Positions 62,285 through 64,000 of a stretch of 64,000 bases of DNA are shown here, piece by piece. The translations under genes were made by a program, and so were the position numbers. Within the stretch, counting starts at the first letter, position 1. Every line of letters starts with the position of its first letter. The stretch spans positions 62,001 through 126,000 of the forward strand of contig NZ_JAMBOJ010000002.1 in the NCBI RefSeq assembly GCF_023715565.1, written 5' to 3'. Source of the stretch: Cytobacillus firmus. GTDB taxonomy: Bacteria > Bacillota > Bacilli > Bacillales > Cytobacillaceae. The notes under the pieces are model-generated. The model made no database searches, had not been told where the DNA came from, and was given only the letters and a program-made list of their open reading frames with translations.

Positions 62285-62360
62285 GAGCTTTTCCCCCTCT
62301 TTTTTTAAAATGAATAAACGTAATAAGAGCTAAAAAATAAATGAATTCGCTTACATACCC

Positions 62361-62398
62361 ATATTAACAAGCTTAAGTCTAGTTGTCTATACCATTTA
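62361..62398 (-). promoter_or_regulatory. murP promoter with NagR (dre-type) operator
   Basis: Minus strand TAGACA (62384-62389), 17-nt spacer, TAATAT (62361-62366); operator-like AAATGGTATAGACAACT overlaps the -35, the same layout as at nagA. Confidence 0.68.
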
Positions 62399-62518
62399 TA
62401 TATTTTATATGGGCATGTCATCATATTTATACGCAGAACAATCCTGAAAATTGTCCTTTTTTTACAGGATTAAGTATAGGGACCTGATGTAAATTTTGAA
62501 AAAATTGATTTCAGAAAT

Positions 62519-62546
62519 TTGGTTCTGGGTTAAAAAGTGCTAAAAT
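62519..62546 (+). promoter_or_regulatory. Candidate hprK promoter
   Basis: TTGGTT (62519-62524), 16-nt spacer, TAAAAT (62541-62546), about 85 nt before the hprK start. The rest of the 348-nt murP-hprK gap is AT-rich without further genes. Confidence 0.45.
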
Positions 62547-62632
62547 AAAGTGATATATATGAATTTAAAGAATTAAAGAGTTACATATAAAGAGATTATC
62601 CGGCAGTGTCAGCATTAAAGGAGGAACTTATT

Positions 62633-63568
62633 TTGGTAAAAGTACGCACGAAAGATATTATAGAAAAATTCGGGCTTGAATTGATTGCCGGAGAGGAAGG
62701 CACTAACCGGCCGATTACAACGAGTGATATTTCACGTCCGGGCTTGGAGATGGCAGGTTATTTTGATTATTATCCGGCTGAACGCGTTCAATTGATCGGA
62801 AAAACGGAACTGTCTTTTGTTGAAACGCTGTCTAATTCTGAGCGGGAGATCCGGCTTGAACGGCTCTGTACAGATATTACGCCCGGCATAATCGTGACGA
62901 GAGGGCTCGATATACCTGAAGAACTGATTGAAGCAGCCGAGAGGGAATCTGTTCCGCTGCTTCGCTCCAAGCAAAAAACGACCCGGTTTTCCAGTTTGCT
63001 GACCAATTTTCTGGAAAGTAAGCTTGCTCCAACAACAGCTGTCCACGGCGTCCTTGTTGATATTTATGGGGTAGGAGTACTGATAACAGGTAAAAGCGGT
63101 GTAGGTAAAAGCGAGACGGCACTCGAATTAGTAAAACGCGGACACCGCCTTGTTGCAGATGACTGTGTGGAGATTAGGCAGGAGGATGAAGATTATCTGG
63201 TGGGAAATTCACCGGAATTGATCGAACATCTGCTTGAAATTCGCGGCCTCGGCATCATCAATGTTATGACACTGTTCGGTGCTGGAGCTGTCCGCAGCTA
63301 TAAAAAAATCTCTGTGGTTATGAATTTGGAGCTTTGGGACCCGAAAAAGCAGTACGATCGTCTCGGCCTTGATGAAGAAAAAATGAAAATCATCGATACG
63401 GAGGTTACGAAGCTGACCATTCCTGTAAGACCAGGACGAAACCTTGCTGTTATCATTGAGGTGGCTGCCATGAACTTCCGCCTAAAGAGAATGGGAATGA
63501 ATGCGGCGGAACAGTTCACGAACCGCCTCTCTGATGTGATCGAGGACGGAGACGATGATGATCGTTAA
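62633..63568 (+). CDS. hprK: HPr kinase/phosphorylase
   Basis: Bifunctional enzyme that phosphorylates HPr Ser46 and reverses it, controlling carbon catabolite repression. 311 aa from TTG 62633 after AAAGGAGGAA; the frame from 62606 lacks a ribosome site. N-terminal domain about 1-130; Walker A GKSGVGKS (about 153-160), HPrK signature [20 protein letters not shown] (about 202-221) and the C-terminal [16 protein letters not shown]. Synteny hprK-lgt as in B. subtilis. Confidence 0.96.
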   Translation: MVKVRTKDIIEKFGLELIAGEEGTNRPITTSDISRPGLEMAGYFDYYPAERVQLIGKTELSFVETLSNSEREIRLERLCTDITPGIIVTRGLDIPEELIEAAERESVPLLRSKQKTTRFSSLLTNFLESKLAPTTAVHGVLVDIYGVGVLITGKSGVGKSETALELVKRGHRLVADDCVEIRQEDEDYLVGNSPELIEHLLEIRGLGIINVMTLFGAGAVRSYKKISVVMNLELWDPKKQYDRLGLDEEKMKIIDTEVTKLTIPVRPGRNLAVIIEVAAMNFRLKRMGMNAAEQFTNRLSDVIEDGDDDDR

Positions 63569-63591
63569 TCTGTGAAAACCAATCAATCATT

Positions 63592-63615
63592 TTTCAATCA
63601 AACGTTTGATTGAAA
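63592..63615. promoter_or_regulatory. 24-bp perfect palindrome upstream of lgt
   Basis: Contains the 16-bp core AATCAAACGTTTGATT (63596-63611) flanked by TTTC/GAAA, making a perfect 24-bp palindrome 67 nt before lgt. The same core is duplicated upstream of uvrB. It has no loop, so it is more likely an operator than a hairpin. Confidence 0.65.
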
Positions 63616-63682
63616 GTTGTTAATCTCTTCAAAAAAGAATAGATAAAAGGGCGCCACCGCGCTTTCGAAAGGAATAGTGATC

Positions 63683-64000
63683 ATGGACAACAATATTCAG
63701 CCGTTAGATCCGATTGCCATTTCCCTTGGCCCGATTCAGGTCCACTGGTATGGCCTGATTATCGGCCTCGGTATTGCACTGGCTCTCATTATCGCGATGA
63801 GGGAGGGGGAAAGAAGGGGACTCCCTAAGGACATCTTTGCCGATTTAATGCTTTGGGCCATTCCTATTGCGATTATTTCCGCAAGGATCTACTATGTTAT
63901 TTTTCAGTGGGATTTCTACTCGCAGAATCCTGGTGAAATCATCAAAATATGGAATGGCGGAATTGCCATTCATGGGGCCTTAATAGGTTCTGTCATCACG
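63683..64000 (+). CDS. lgt: Prolipoprotein diacylglyceryl transferase (3' end outside window)
   Basis: Membrane enzyme that transfers diacylglyceryl to the lipobox cysteine of prolipoproteins. The first 106 codons are present: [24 protein letters not shown] start, helix with [14 protein letters not shown], and the conserved helix-3 region [30 protein letters not shown] containing the essential His of the HGGL-like motif. AAAGGAATAG precedes the ATG. Confidence 0.95.
   Translation, partial: MDNNIQPLDPIAISLGPIQVHWYGLIIGLGIALALIIAMREGERRGLPKDIFADLMLWAIPIAIISARIYYVIFQWDFYSQNPGEIIKIWNGGIAIHGALIGSVIT

Noticed and set aside
61410-62333. 307-codon plus-strand frame opposite murP
   Set aside because: Pro/Ser/Thr-rich mirror of a hydrophobic transporter gene; the minus-strand frame is unambiguous PTS EIIBC.

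Overview
This window is chromosomal DNA from a spore-forming, aerobic Bacillaceae (Firmicutes). Evidence: an alpha/beta-type spore SASP gene with a sigma-G-like promoter, S-box (SAM) riboswitches upstream of metNIQ, AAGGAGG-type ribosome sites with many TTG/GTG starts, and gene order matching the Bacillus subtilis stretch yvjA-cccB-ftsEX-ctpB-minJ ... csbA-uvrBA ... yvlABCD ... nagAB-nagR ... hprK-lgt. Overall feel is Cytobacillus/Mesobacillus-like, but the species cannot be fixed from sequence alone.

1-20.9 kb: a large accessory sugar-acid catabolic locus, all on the + strand. Two complete TRAP transporters (DctPQM twice; the first DctP is cut by the window edge) are followed by a LarA-type (nickel-pincer) epimerase homologue, a YjhG/YagF-type IlvD/Edd dehydratase, an IclR regulator, an FAH-family enzyme, a split UxaA-type dehydratase, a ketoglutarate-semialdehyde-type aldehyde dehydrogenase, a DgoD-type galactonate dehydratase, a YagE-type aldolase, an uncharacterised protein, a D-2-hydroxyacid dehydrogenase, a second FAH protein, KdgK and KdgA. 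Together they would dehydrate several aldonates to 2-keto-3-deoxy acids and split or oxidise these to pyruvate, glyceraldehyde-3-P, glycolaldehyde or 2-oxoglutarate.

21.0-24.6 kb: a nickel-pincer cofactor module, larB-larC1-larE plus a UreH/NicO-type nickel permease on the + strand. The C-terminal half of LarC (LarC2) is a separate, divergently transcribed gene. This presumably matures the LarA homologue at 6-7 kb.

24.6-33.3 kb: a heptad-repeat coiled-coil gene, YitT-family protein, cytochrome c-551, FtsE-FtsX, an M23 hydrolase with coiled coil, CtpB and MinJ. 33.3-37.4 kb: an AT-rich decay zone inserted just after minJ, with Tn7-like end repeats, a broken tniQ, a VanZ-like gene, a small secreted protein, a broken ABC ATPase, another broken gene and a 53-aa small gene.

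37.6-46.3 kb: AI-2E permease, NRDE protein, PAS histidine kinase (-), tandem SAM riboswitches with an unusual repeat-rich leader, metNIQ plus an M20 amidohydrolase, SASP (-) and CsbA. 46.6-55.1 kb: SOS-type uvrBA, a GDSL hydrolase, a small coiled-coil protein and yvlABCD. 55.1-62.3 kb (- strand): an amidase, nagR, nagB (apparent frameshift), nagA, murQ, mupG and murP, a peptidoglycan amino-sugar recycling cluster with NagR-type operators at both nagA and murP. 62.6-64 kb: hprK and the start of lgt.
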